Made by a program: the position numbers and the translations under genes. A DNA stretch of 64,000 bases from Candidatus Bathyarchaeota archaeon (lineage in GTDB: Archaea > Thermoproteota > Bathyarchaeia > Bathyarchaeales > Bathycorpusculaceae): NCBI GenBank assembly GCA_026014465.1, contig JAOZID010000010.1, positions 1,615,806 through 1,679,805 of the forward strand. The letters run 5' to 3'. The notes beneath the pieces were generated by a model, which worked only from the letters and a program-made list of their open reading frames with translations, was not told where the DNA came from and did not search any database. Positions 1 through 9,365 of this stretch are shown here, piece by piece (the stretch's first letter is position 1; each line of letters starts with the position of its first letter).

Positions 1-92
1 TCTGATGGGGCATCGTAGAAGTTATTTCTGTCTTTGCTTGCGTAGAAAAATAACTTAGAAAAAAATAAAAAGGGTTTTTGTTGGATTGTTGG

Positions 93-3000
93 TTATGTGG
101 CGGTGACTACGCCGTTTTCTGTGACAAGTTTTTTCTCGCGTAGCATCTGTTCGTAGACTTCTTGGGTGACTTCCTTGATTTTCTCTCCGCCATGCGTGAA
201 TCCGAAAACTTTGCCTGTTTCTGTAATCAATGCTTCCGCGTCTATCCCAAGCGAGTACTGGGCAATCATCTTCATGGCTTTCTCGATTTCTTCAGGGGGA
301 ATATGTTCAGGCAACCTCTTTGATTCAGGAGCGTTTACCGCTGGCACCCTCACGTCAACCTCAACCATATCCACAGGCCACAAGAAATCATCGCGAACAA
401 GTACGCGTTTTTCTCGAACCAGCAAATCCAAAGCTTCCTGCACTGCCTGCGTAACTTTTGGGCTTACCCGTTTAAGACCCCACGCTGATGCTAATCTTTG
501 AACGGCGTATTCAAAATGAACTGGGCCTTCAGCTTTCACCAGCTCGGCTAGTAGGCGTCTTTGTTGGGTGCGGTTTTCGGTGAAGTGGAACTCGTTTTTT
601 TGTTTCTCGCTGTAGGGCGGCTTGCTTATGGTTACTTTGACGTAGGGTTTGACGGTTGCTTTTAGTTTGTGTACCTTGTATGGGACGCCGATTTTTTCGA
701 TGCCTGCAAACTGGACTTTTCTAACTTCGACTTTGCGGGTGGTGTCAGGTTTTGTTTTGTCTTGTGTTGGGGTTTGGGGTTTTGGTTTTTTCTGGGGTTC
801 GCCTGCTTTGGTGAGTGCTTCTTTTAAGCGTCTGACTTCGCTTTCTCTTCTGGCAACCCACGCGGGTGACCAAACACGGTGAATATTCCACCCTAAACGT
901 TTGAGCACTTGCTCGCGTAGTCGGTCGCGGTCTCTGGCGCTGCTGCTAGAACGGTACGTTGGGCCATCGCATTCTATGCCAAGCAGGTACCGTCCAGGAT
1001 TTGCGGGGTCTACTACGGCTATGTCGATGCGGTATTCGCTGCAGCCCAGTTGCCTTTCAACTTTAAAGTCCATGCGGCGAATTTCCTGAGCTACATCGTC
1101 TTCCAAAGGTGCATCGAACTTGGCGGCTTGCTCTTTGGTTGCCTGCAAAATTTCAGGTCCTTTCTCTGCGTACTCCAAGTAATCGTGCAATGTTGCTACT
1201 CCTGCGGCGCGGGTGGCTCTTGTGTCTATGTCTGAGGCTTTGATGGAGGTTACCAGGACGGTTTTTTCTCTGGCTCGGGTTACTGCTACGTTTAGGCGTC
1301 GTTCTCCGCCTGGCTTGTTTAAGGGTCCAAAATTCATGGTTATGGTGCCTTGCTGGTCTTTGCCGTAGCCTACGCTAAACATCATGACGTCGCGTTCGTC
1401 GCCCTGTACGTTTTCGAGGTTTTTGATGAAAAAGCCCTCTAAGCGGTCTTCTCTGAAGAACTCTTCAAATTTGGGTTCTTGTCTTAGGCGTTGCTCTATG
1501 GCTTCTTCGACTGCGTCCATCTGTGCGATGCTAAATGTGACTACTCCTAGCGTCTTGTTGGGGTGTTGGGTGAAATGCTCAAAAACCAGGTCGGCGACGA
1601 CTTGGGCTTCTCTTTGGTTGTCTCGGTTGCCTCCGCGGTCATAGATGCCATTTTCTACGTAGCACAGCTTAACGCCCAGTGCGTGGTGGTTGGATTCGGC
1701 TGAGGGGAAGGTTACGAGGTTGCCGTCGTAGAAGTGGTTGTTGGAGAAAGCGATGAGATCTTCGTGTCTGCTTCGGTAGTGCCAACGTAGAGTCTTTACG
1801 GGCAAACCAATTCCCAAGCACTCATCCAAAATGCTGTCAAACACTTCCACGTCGTCATCGGACATTTCATCCCAATCCACCTCGTCAATGAGGGTCTTTT
1901 GGAAGAAGCTTGTGGGGGGTAGCTGTTTGTTGTCGCCTGCAACCACTACTGTTTTGCCGCGGTAAATTGAGCATATAGCGTCTTCAGGGACAATCTGTGA
2001 AGCTTCGTCAAAGAGGACTAAATCAAACTTCATCATTTCAGCGTCAAGGAACTGGCTAACCGAGATGGGGCTCATGAGCATGCAGGGTTTGATTCGGGGC
2101 AGTATGTGCGGGATTTTCTGGAGCAATGTGCGAATGGGCATGAGGCGGCGTTTTTTGGCGGCTTCTTTGAGTAATGTGTTGACTTCGGAGTCGGTTGCTT
2201 GAATAATTATGTCTTGGGGTTTTCGGCTGTTAGCAGATTGTATGACTTTGTTGGAGGCAAGTTTGATGAGTTCTTGGTCTAGTTTGCGGAATTCCTCTAT
2301 GAGTCCTTCATGGTTTTCTCGTCGGAACCGTCCCAACCGCAAATCCTGCTTGTAGAGGTCATTAATCCATTCTTGATATGCGCCTTTGCGGAAAACTTGG
2401 ATAAGTTCTTCACCTCGCGGATGCTGCTCCACTAAACGGTCAAAGAACTCTTCTAATCCAACAAGGGCAAAACGGCTCTTGGTCTCTTTGAAGTCCACCA
2501 AAATCTGCAAATCATCCACGCGGTCACGCAGCGTCGTAATTCGGTCATACAGCATTTCTAAGTCGATGTCTTGCAGTTTCTGGTTCGGATATAACGTGCC
2601 GTTCTCAAACTTTAACTCTATTAGCGATAGGTCTTTGGGCGCTGCTTGATAGAATTTTATAAGCTCCTCTCGAGACGGAACAGCTTCAGGTCCCTGAGCG
2701 ATGATTTCCGCTGCTTCTTGGGGCATGGGCGAAACTTCAATGAAGTCCTGGGTTTTCTTTGTCCACTCCAGCACCAACAAGATGCCATCCCAATCTGTTT
2801 CTAAATCCGCGAAACGTGAACCAAACGTGTTTTGCAGTACCTCTTTTTCGTTGAGGATTTCTGCTTCTTTTCTTCTTACGCTTTCGGCGGTCTTCAAATC
2901 CTCTATAAGAGCGGCGTAGTTGGCTGGTTCTTCGTCTTTGGCTGAGTAAAGGATTTCTTTGGTTAAGTCGTAGAGGGGCATTAGTTGGCGGGCGGTTTCG

Positions 3001-5732
3001 TTTGCCCACTGTACTAAGCGGGGTAGGGGGGTTTGGTTGATGGACAGGTTTGAGTTGGGTAGGAAAGCGGGGATGACTTCTTCTAGGTCGTTGACGAGTT
3101 GGCTCCATTTTTCTATGGACTCACCCAGTTCGTTGCCTAGTTGTCGTATTCTTTGGGGCGCAATAGTTGGGAACGAGATTTGTTCTGCTAGGCTTTGGGG
3201 TATTGTGGGTACTGCTGCAAGCTTGAATGCTTCGTCGGTTACTTTAAGCGCCTCTTGAACTTTCTCAAAATCTGTGTCGTAACCCTTGTAGTAGTGACCT
3301 AGCGCTTCTTTGACTTCTGTTGCTTGTTCGTCGATTTCTGCTTTGAGTGTCTTTACTTTTCGGGCTTCAAACAAGTCCTTGAGCACGGTTTCAGGAACCT
3401 TGCCGTCGTGTGTCAAATGTGCTAAGTGTTTTTGGTCTTTGCGGTAACCCGAACTTAGCCCGCGCAGGAATCCCTTGTATGTGCCGTTGTAGCGTTTGAT
3501 GTATTCGTCAAGGTCTAAATCGTAGATGCCGTCAGTGTAGCTTTTTTTGAGTTTACCGCGTAGGATGTTGTATTCTTGGTATGTGTTTTGTATGTCTCTG
3601 AGTGCTTCTTGGGCTTGCTCAAAGACTGTGTGGTCAAACCAGCGGGCATCAGGTTTGTTCTCGGCAAAACACAGCAAAGCCAACCGCGATAACTGCTCAA
3701 CACGCTCTGCAGTCAGGTTCTCCGCAGATAAACCAAACAGGTCAGCAAGTTCTTGGGCTTTCTCGCTCCAACGCGACGCCAAATTCGGAGTATCCCTAAC
3801 CAGCTTAAGCAGGTTTTCCCGTTTGCTTAACAGGTCACCTTCAATTATGCTTGCAGGCGTGACAAGGTTAGATATTTCCGTGAGTTCTTTTTCCAGTTCT
3901 GCGGGTATGTTTAGCATGATGGTGAAAAATGAGGGTTCATAGCGTTGCAGTAGCGTGTTTCGGGTTGCTTGGCACCAATGGATGGTTTCGCGATGTGCTT
4001 TGGCTTGGGTTACGAGTTGGTCTACGTCTGGGTTTAGCAGCCAGCTTTCCTCAGGCTTGGGGCTCTCCAGCATCAAATCGCTTAACTCAATTAGCCACTT
4101 CACCCTGCTTAGCGTGGGCGGAGCTTCTAAACCCAACTGCTGAGCGTAACCCGAAGATTCTATCCTAAGCATATCCATTGATGAAAGCGCTTGGTCAAGC
4201 TGTGCCGTTAACTCTGCACGAATTTCCAAGTTGTACCTGTTGCCGCGGTAGCCCCGCCATGGAAACTCGGGTTCATCAATTACTTGCCAGACGTTTTTAA
4301 GCGTCGTCATTAGCTCTTCTAGTTCTTGCATTTTCTGCGGTGTTAGGCTTTTGGGGCTTGAGAGTCCAACTGCAACGTAGGGTACCTGCTGAAGCGCTGC
4401 TAGTTCGCCTAAGGCTTCATAGGCGCTTTTTTGCAGAACTGGCTGTTTGGTGTGCAGGGCTTGGACGTATCCGTTGAGTTGGTCTCGTTGCCGTTTTAGT
4501 TTTTCGAATTCGTGTGCTGAAGGGATTTTGCCGTGTACAAGCTGCTCGTCAAGGCACCGTTTCAACTCGGCGACAACTTCTTGCTTGTTAGCCTTACTAC
4601 TGTGCAACTCCAAACAAAAATGAGCCAACCCCACATCACTGAGCCTTTTGTAAACAACCTCCAACGCAGCCATCTTGTCACTAACAAACAAAACCGACTT
4701 GCCCCGTGCGATGCATTCGGATATGATGTTTGCAATGGTTTGGCTTTTGCCCGTGCCTGGGGGACCTTGCATGACAAAGCTTTGCCCCTCCAACGCGTAG
4801 TCTATGGCGACTCGCTGGCTGCTGTCTGCATCCAAAACTCGGAAGCTCTCCTCAGGCTTCTCGATTTTATCTACTTCTTTTTCTTCGGGCAAATCCTCTA
4901 GCACTAGCTGGGTGTCTTTGATTCCAACGACCGCCCTGATTATGGGGTGCTGACCAATTACTTGTGAGTTGGCTTCAAGGTCTTTGTAGATGACTAGTTT
5001 GTGGAAGGAGAAGAGCCCGATTTCCAAGTTTGTTTCTACTGTCCAGCCCATCTCGGCGACGGCTTGGCGTATTTTGTTTAGGTATTCTGTGAAGCTGCTT
5101 TGTTCGGGGTCTTCGGGGAACGCGGGCAACTCGATTTTGTAGTCGTTTTTTAGTTTTACTTGCAGGGCAGGGTTTAGGACGGCTTCTTCTTCTACTTGAG
5201 GAACTGAGATAGAGAAGGGTTTGCGGATGTTTTCGCGGTTAAGCTCTATGGGCACCATGACAAGCGGGGAACGTATCTCCTCAGACGTGGCAATATCCTT
5301 CCACACTAAAGTTCCAAACGCTGCATGTAAAATTCTAACACCGCGTTCCCTGTAATCCGAAAGCGACCTGCGGTGCAAACTTTTCAGAACTTTTTCTATT
5401 TCTTTTCTGTTTGGGTTCTCGCAGACCAGCTGGGTTGCTTCAGGCGCTTTTGCCTGCTTTGCTGTATCGTTGGGTTGCGGCTGTTCTTCTGTCTGTTTCT
5501 CTTCGGTGGGCATCCAAAATTCTAAGTGGTTTTGTTTTACCACGAGTTTGTTGAATATGGTTTCTGCGTCTGGGTTGGTTATTGTGAGTTTTCCTCGTTT
5601 GGAGGGTTTGGAGTAGAGAAGGTTGTTTCTTTTTGAAAGGTCGATTAAGCGGTATTTCCAATCTTCAATTCGCCTAGACATCTGCGTTCTGTATTCGTCT
5701 TGTATGGGTGAAGACCTACTATTTTGCATCAT
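93..5732 (-). CDS. DUF4011-type superfamily I helicase with C-terminal Vsr/DUF559-like nuclease and DUF3320
   Basis: Very large protein (about 1,880 residues). The N-terminus (about 20-330) resembles DUF4011. A UvrD/Upf1-like SF1 helicase core follows, with Walker A GPPGTGKS near residue 320-330, a long helical insertion, Walker B DEASQ near 1240, then GDNKQLPP, a QGDERD motif and VAVTRAREK (motif VI). At about 1570-1620 a PD-(D/E)xK-like nuclease motif (RIDIAV...GIECDG) appears, as in the DUF559/Vsr group. The last 100 residues look like DUF3320. The domain order is seen; the names are from family knowledge. Such proteins are candidate single-gene antiviral systems (called Hhe in defence catalogues), so a defence or repair role is inferred. 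The ATG at 5732, with GGGG about 7 bases upstream, is preferred over an in-frame GTG at 5756 that lacks a ribosome site. It is monocistronic. Confidence 0.88.
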   Translation of the reverse strand: MMQNSRSSPIQDEYRTQMSRRIEDWKYRLIDLSKRNNLLYSKPSKRGKLTITNPDAETIFNKLVVKQNHLEFWMPTEEKQTEEQPQPNDTAKQAKAPEATQLVCENPNRKEIEKVLKSLHRRSLSDYRERGVRILHAAFGTLVWKDIATSEEIRSPLVMVPIELNRENIRKPFSISVPQVEEEAVLNPALQVKLKNDYKIELPAFPEDPEQSSFTEYLNKIRQAVAEMGWTVETNLEIGLFSFHKLVIYKDLEANSQVIGQHPIIRAVVGIKDTQLVLEDLPEEKEVDKIEKPEESFRVLDADSSQRVAIDYALEGQSFVMQGPPGTGKSQTIANIISECIARGKSVLFVSDKMAALEVVYKRLSDVGLAHFCLELHSSKANKQEVVAELKRCLDEQLVHGKIPSAHEFEKLKRQRDQLNGYVQALHTKQPVLQKSAYEALGELAALQQVPYVAVGLSSPKSLTPQKMQELEELMTTLKNVWQVIDEPEFPWRGYRGNRYNLEIRAELTAQLDQALSSMDMLRIESSGYAQQLGLEAPPTLSRVKWLIELSDLMLESPKPEESWLLNPDVDQLVTQAKAHRETIHWCQATRNTLLQRYEPSFFTIMLNIPAELEKELTEISNLVTPASIIEGDLLSKRENLLKLVRDTPNLASRWSEKAQELADLFGLSAENLTAERVEQLSRLALLCFAENKPDARWFDHTVFEQAQEALRDIQNTYQEYNILRGKLKKSYTDGIYDLDLDEYIKRYNGTYKGFLRGLSSGYRKDQKHLAHLTHDGKVPETVLKDLFEARKVKTLKAEIDEQATEVKEALGHYYKGYDTDFEKVQEALKVTDEAFKLAAVPTIPQSLAEQISFPTIAPQRIRQLGNELGESIEKWSQLVNDLEEVIPAFLPNSNLSINQTPLPRLVQWANETARQLMPLYDLTKEILYSAKDEEPANYAALIEDLKTAESVRRKEAEILNEKEVLQNTFGSRFADLETDWDGILLVLEWTKKTQDFIEVSPMPQEAAEIIAQGPEAVPSREELIKFYQAAPKDLSLIELKFENGTLYPNQKLQDIDLEMLYDRITTLRDRVDDLQILVDFKETKSRFALVGLEEFFDRLVEQHPRGEELIQVFRKGAYQEWINDLYKQDLRLGRFRRENHEGLIEEFRKLDQELIKLASNKVIQSANSRKPQDIIIQATDSEVNTLLKEAAKKRRLMPIRTLLQKIPHILPRIKPCMLMSPISVSQFLDAEMMKFDLVLFDEASQIVPEDAICSIYRGKTVVVAGDNKQLPPTSFFQKTLIDEVDWDEMSDDDVEVFDSILDECLGIGLPVKTLRWHYRSRHEDLIAFSNNHFYDGNLVTFPSAESNHHALGVKLCYVENGIYDRGGNRDNQREAQVVADLVFEHFTQHPNKTLGVVTFSIAQMDAVEEAIEQRLRQEPKFEEFFREDRLEGFFIKNLENVQGDERDVMMFSVGYGKDQQGTITMNFGPLNKPGGERRLNVAVTRAREKTVLVTSIKASDIDTRATRAAGVATLHDYLEYAEKGPEILQATKEQAAKFDAPLEDDVAQEIRRMDFKVERQLGCSEYRIDIAVVDPANPGRYLLGIECDGPTYRSSSSARDRDRLREQVLKRLGWNIHRVWSPAWVARRESEVRRLKEALTKAGEPQKKPKPQTPTQDKTKPDTTRKVEVRKVQFAGIEKIGVPYKVHKLKATVKPYVKVTISKPPYSEKQKNEFHFTENRTQQRRLLAELVKAEGPVHFEYAVQRLASAWGLKRVSPKVTQAVQEALDLLVREKRVLVRDDFLWPVDMVEVDVRVPAVNAPESKRLPEHIPPEEIEKAMKMIAQYSLGIDAEALITETGKVFGFTHGGEKIKEVTQEVYEQMLREKKLVTENGVVTAT

Positions 5733-5980
5733 TACATGACCCCGCGTAATATCCACTAATACGTTGGCTGTACTGTGTTACACTATGGTTTTCAGAACAA
5801 AACTCTTTTTGTAATGAACATGTATAAAACCTGTTTGGTGGGTGCGAAAATGTGTGGGTAACTGCTGATTTTTGTTGGAAAAGCGTCTAAAACAGTCAAA
5901 ACAGGCTTCTTTAATGAAATCAAGTACAAACCTTCCTCAAAACAGGCAGCCCTAATTTGAGCTATTTGCTTGTATGCCTT

Positions 5981-8791
5981 TTAAGCGGGGGTTTGCGTGA
6001 TTTGTTTTTCTTTTTTGTTTTTGGAGAGCAGGCGGCTGAAGAGTTTCCTGATTTCCTCAGCTATAACCACTATGCCTGCGAGCGCAAACAAGAATACCCA
6101 GTCAGCTGCTTCTAAGGGTACGGTTCCAAATACTGGCTGCATGAACGGCACATAGATTATTGCTGCAACTATGATTAGCTGGGCTGCTATGCCAATTAGT
6201 ATCCATTTATTGGCTCTAAAGCTTGCTTTAAACGTGGACTGCTTGCTGGTTCGGCACGCCAAAACGTTTCCCACTTGTCCCATAACTATGCCTGCAAACG
6301 CCATGGTTATGCCTTTGAGGTAGTAGTAGTTGCTGGTTATGTCTGCGCCAAAGCTCCAGTTTGTTGGTACGGGCATTCCGATGGTCCAGCCACCTGCCGC
6401 CCAAGCGCTTAAGCATCCAATCATGGCGCCTGCAGCAATTATTGCACCGATGAACACTGAGCGTGAGAGAACTTTGAGTGAGAACAGCTTCTCTGTGGTG
6501 CTTCTTGGCGGTTCATTCATTATGCCTGCTTCGGGGGGTTCACGGCTCAACGCCAACGAGGGAATAACATCTATACCCAAGTCAATGACCAAAATCTGCT
6601 CCACCAGCAATGGCAGGGGCATTCCTGTTAGGGCGTAGAGTATGTAGGGGATTAGTTCTGCCCAGTTGTGGGAGAACACGTAGACTATGAATTTGCGCAG
6701 GTTTTCGTAGATGGTTCGTCCTGACTCTACTGCTTTTACGATGGAGGCAAAGCTGTCGTTAAGCAAGACGATGTCTGCGGCTTCGCGTGCAACGTCTGTT
6801 CCTGAGGCCCCCATGGCAACGCCGATGTCTGCTTCTTTGAGCGAGGGGGCATCATTAGCACCATCTCCTGTAACTGCTATGACCTCGCCGCTGTCTCGCA
6901 GGGTTTTGACTATGCGCAGTTTTTGTTCTGGTGAGACTCTTGCGAAAATGACGTTGCCTTTTTTCACTTCATCCACGATGGCTTTGTTATCCAAGTTGTC
7001 TAAGTCTACGCCGCGTATGATCTGGCAGCACTGTTTTTCGACGATGCAAACTTCCTGGGCTATAAACTCTGCAGTTGGACCATAATCGCCCGTGATTATG
7101 ACGGTTTTTATGCCTGCCTGCTTTGCCTTCAAAACAGCGTCTCTAACTTCTTCTCTTGGAGGGTCACGCATTGCAGCTAAGCCAACAAAAATCAAATCCT
7201 TCTCCACATCATCGCCCTTAGAGTACTTTGCGGCAGGCAGTTTATTGTAAGCCACAGCGATAACGCGCAAGCCCTGATTTGCGTATTCGTGAACCTTGTT
7301 TGCGATTTCCTCTCTTTTTTCCTCGTCTATATTTTGGACTTTGTCGTCCACGATTATCCTGTTGCAGATGTCAAGTATGTTTCTGGGGGCGCCTTTGGTG
7401 TACACGTAGATTTCATCGTTTAGCTGGTGCACGGTGGTCATGCGTTTGCGTTCAAAGCTAAACGGCAAAATATCCACGTTTGGCTTCTCAACTAAAGTGT
7501 CTTCTATGGTTAATCCGTATTTGAGGGCAGCAACTAGCAAGGCGCCGTCGGTGGGGTCTCCGATTATTCCCCATCGTTTGTTTTTGTCTGAGGGCGGGTC
7601 AATCTTTGCGCCGTTGCATAACGCCACGGCTTCAAGCAGCATCTCTAACGAGGAGCTTTCTGATTCGCGCAGGGGCTCGCCGTTTACGGTAAACTCGCCA
7701 ATAGGGTTGTAGCCGATGCCTGAAACATCCACCGACTGGTTGTGGTCTCTAATCCAGATCTTGTTAACGGTCATTTCGCCCTTGGTTATGGTGCCTGTTT
7801 TGTCTGTGCAGATGACTGTGACGCTTCCCAAAGTTTGCACGGAAGACAGGCGTTTGACCAGAACGTTTTGTTTAACCATCTTCAAGACGTTAATTGCCAA
7901 GGCACTGGAAACTGTAACCTGCAAGCCTTCAGGAACACAGCAGACCATAACACCAATCATGAAAAAGATGCTTCTGTAAAAGTCAATGTGCAGCAGTAAG
8001 TTGCTAGCTAAGAAAAAGATGGCGCCTACGACGATGGCTATGATGAAGTCGTATTTTGCGGCGTTTGCGATTTCTTTTTGCAGGGGGCTGTCGTCGTCGC
8101 GTATGGTTTGGGTTAGGCTGGCGATTTTGCCAAATTGGGTTTGCATGCCTGTGGAGTAGACGATGGCTTTTCCTTGTCCTCTGGCTACGCTGGTGCTCAT
8201 GAAAATCAGGTTTTGAGAATACAAAAAGGCTTTCTCAATCTTCTTTGATGGCTCTGCAACCCGCGGTTGAGGCTCCGACTCGCCTGTTAAGGGAACATTG
8301 TTAGTCCACAAGTCAAACGCTTCAATAAGACGAGCATCCGCGGGAACCCTATCGCCCTCTTCAAGAACTATGATGTCGCCTGGAACGATTTCGCGTACCA
8401 AGATTTTTTGGAGTTCGCCGCCGCGGATAACTTTGGCGTATTCGGGCATCCAGCTTTTCAGGGTTGCCATGGCTTTTTCTGCGCGGGATTCTTGGAACAG
8501 GCTAAAGAAGATGTTCATGAAGACGACGGCGAGTATGATTATGCTGATTTGGGGGTTGCCGCTGATAAAGGAGAGGAAGCTTGCAAAAATCAGGAGCAGA
8601 CCAAACAGGTCTTTGAAGTGCTTGATGAATTTGTAGATCAAGGGGACCTGTTTTTTTTCTTCAAGCTTGTTTAAGCCGTGCTTTTTAAGCCGAGATTTAG
8701 CCTCTTCGCTAGTTAATCCGTCAGGAGACGAATCCAAGGCATCAAAGACCTCGTTTAGAGACAGGGAAGAAGCTTTCTCCACAATAATCAA
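5981..8791 (-). CDS. P-type cation-transporting ATPase (P2 subfamily)
   Basis: Integral membrane ATPase of 936 residues, the normal length for P2 pumps. It has an N-terminal cation-ATPase domain, the A-domain TGES loop (about residue 168), the phosphorylation site ICTDKTGT (Asp about 330), the hinge motif TGDGANDAP (about 643), and about ten membrane segments. Helix M4 carries VPEGLQ and the M6 region DLGIDVIPSLAL, which are closer to Na,K/Ca-type pumps than to heavy-metal P1B pumps. No N-terminal CxxC metal domain is present. The ion is not decidable from sequence; Ca2+, Na+ or Mg2+ are possible. The longest frame opens with TTG at 8791, and a GTG three codons in is an alternative. No clear partner gene is adjacent. 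Confidence 0.9.
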   Translation of the reverse strand: MIIVEKASSLSLNEVFDALDSSPDGLTSEEAKSRLKKHGLNKLEEKKQVPLIYKFIKHFKDLFGLLLIFASFLSFISGNPQISIIILAVVFMNIFFSLFQESRAEKAMATLKSWMPEYAKVIRGGELQKILVREIVPGDIIVLEEGDRVPADARLIEAFDLWTNNVPLTGESEPQPRVAEPSKKIEKAFLYSQNLIFMSTSVARGQGKAIVYSTGMQTQFGKIASLTQTIRDDDSPLQKEIANAAKYDFIIAIVVGAIFFLASNLLLHIDFYRSIFFMIGVMVCCVPEGLQVTVSSALAINVLKMVKQNVLVKRLSSVQTLGSVTVICTDKTGTITKGEMTVNKIWIRDHNQSVDVSGIGYNPIGEFTVNGEPLRESESSSLEMLLEAVALCNGAKIDPPSDKNKRWGIIGDPTDGALLVAALKYGLTIEDTLVEKPNVDILPFSFERKRMTTVHQLNDEIYVYTKGAPRNILDICNRIIVDDKVQNIDEEKREEIANKVHEYANQGLRVIAVAYNKLPAAKYSKGDDVEKDLIFVGLAAMRDPPREEVRDAVLKAKQAGIKTVIITGDYGPTAEFIAQEVCIVEKQCCQIIRGVDLDNLDNKAIVDEVKKGNVIFARVSPEQKLRIVKTLRDSGEVIAVTGDGANDAPSLKEADIGVAMGASGTDVAREAADIVLLNDSFASIVKAVESGRTIYENLRKFIVYVFSHNWAELIPYILYALTGMPLPLLVEQILVIDLGIDVIPSLALSREPPEAGIMNEPPRSTTEKLFSLKVLSRSVFIGAIIAAGAMIGCLSAWAAGGWTIGMPVPTNWSFGADITSNYYYLKGITMAFAGIVMGQVGNVLACRTSKQSTFKASFRANKWILIGIAAQLIIVAAIIYVPFMQPVFGTVPLEAADWVFLFALAGIVVIAEEIRKLFSRLLSKNKKEKQITQTPA

Positions 8792-9365
8792 CTCATAAAT
8801 TCTTAGAAGAAAACGCCTTAGGAGTAATAATCACAAAGGCAGAAGACTGCAGCTTCACTTGAAAATACTTTATTGAAGCTGTTTTTCTGCAATCGAACAG
8901 TTATACGACACACATGCATCCTCAACTGCGCTAATCACCGTGCTATCGAACTTGCCTTAAGGCTTGTTTTGCCTACAAAACCGCAAGATACATTTAAACC
9001 AATCGGAAAGAAAACCCTTTTCGTCAAGTTTCCTTATAAATAAACGCCAAAACAGCAATGTAAACCCGCGGCTCAGATGGGCAATTCCGTTTTTAATGCA
9101 TCGTGAAAACCTCAAACTTGCTTAGTTAGGCAGGGTTGGTGGGTTATTTTTTCCACGGCAACTCTAACTTTTATGGTGTGGCTTTGTCGGAATCTTTTTT
9201 TCTTGTCCAAGCTGTTTATGTAAGGTGTTCCATAAAGTTAATAGGCTACAGTCTCAATTTCCATGTAGCTTGCTCTTTAGAGAGAATTAGAAAGATGCTT
9301 TGCCCTCTTAAAATGGTAGCCTTTCAGGTTAATAATGATTCATTAGATATGGAGAATGTATAGGT
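8792..9365. other. Long intergenic region upstream of EF-2
   Basis: About 570 bases with no convincing gene. A good TATA-like element (TTATAAATAA, 9034-9043) faces the plus strand, about 320 bases ahead of the EF-2 start. Either EF-2 has a long leader or a small RNA is made here; a short GC-rich stretch (9063-9088) followed by a T-run at 9089-9093 would fit the latter. A 75-codon frame (9136-9363) ends just before EF-2 but lacks protein-like composition and was not called. Confidence 0.4.

Noticed and set aside
9136..9363. 75-codon plus-strand frame ending just before EF-2
   Set aside because: Composition is rich in Cys, Phe and Tyr without domain-like pattern, there is no ribosome site, and it lies in a promoter/leader region.
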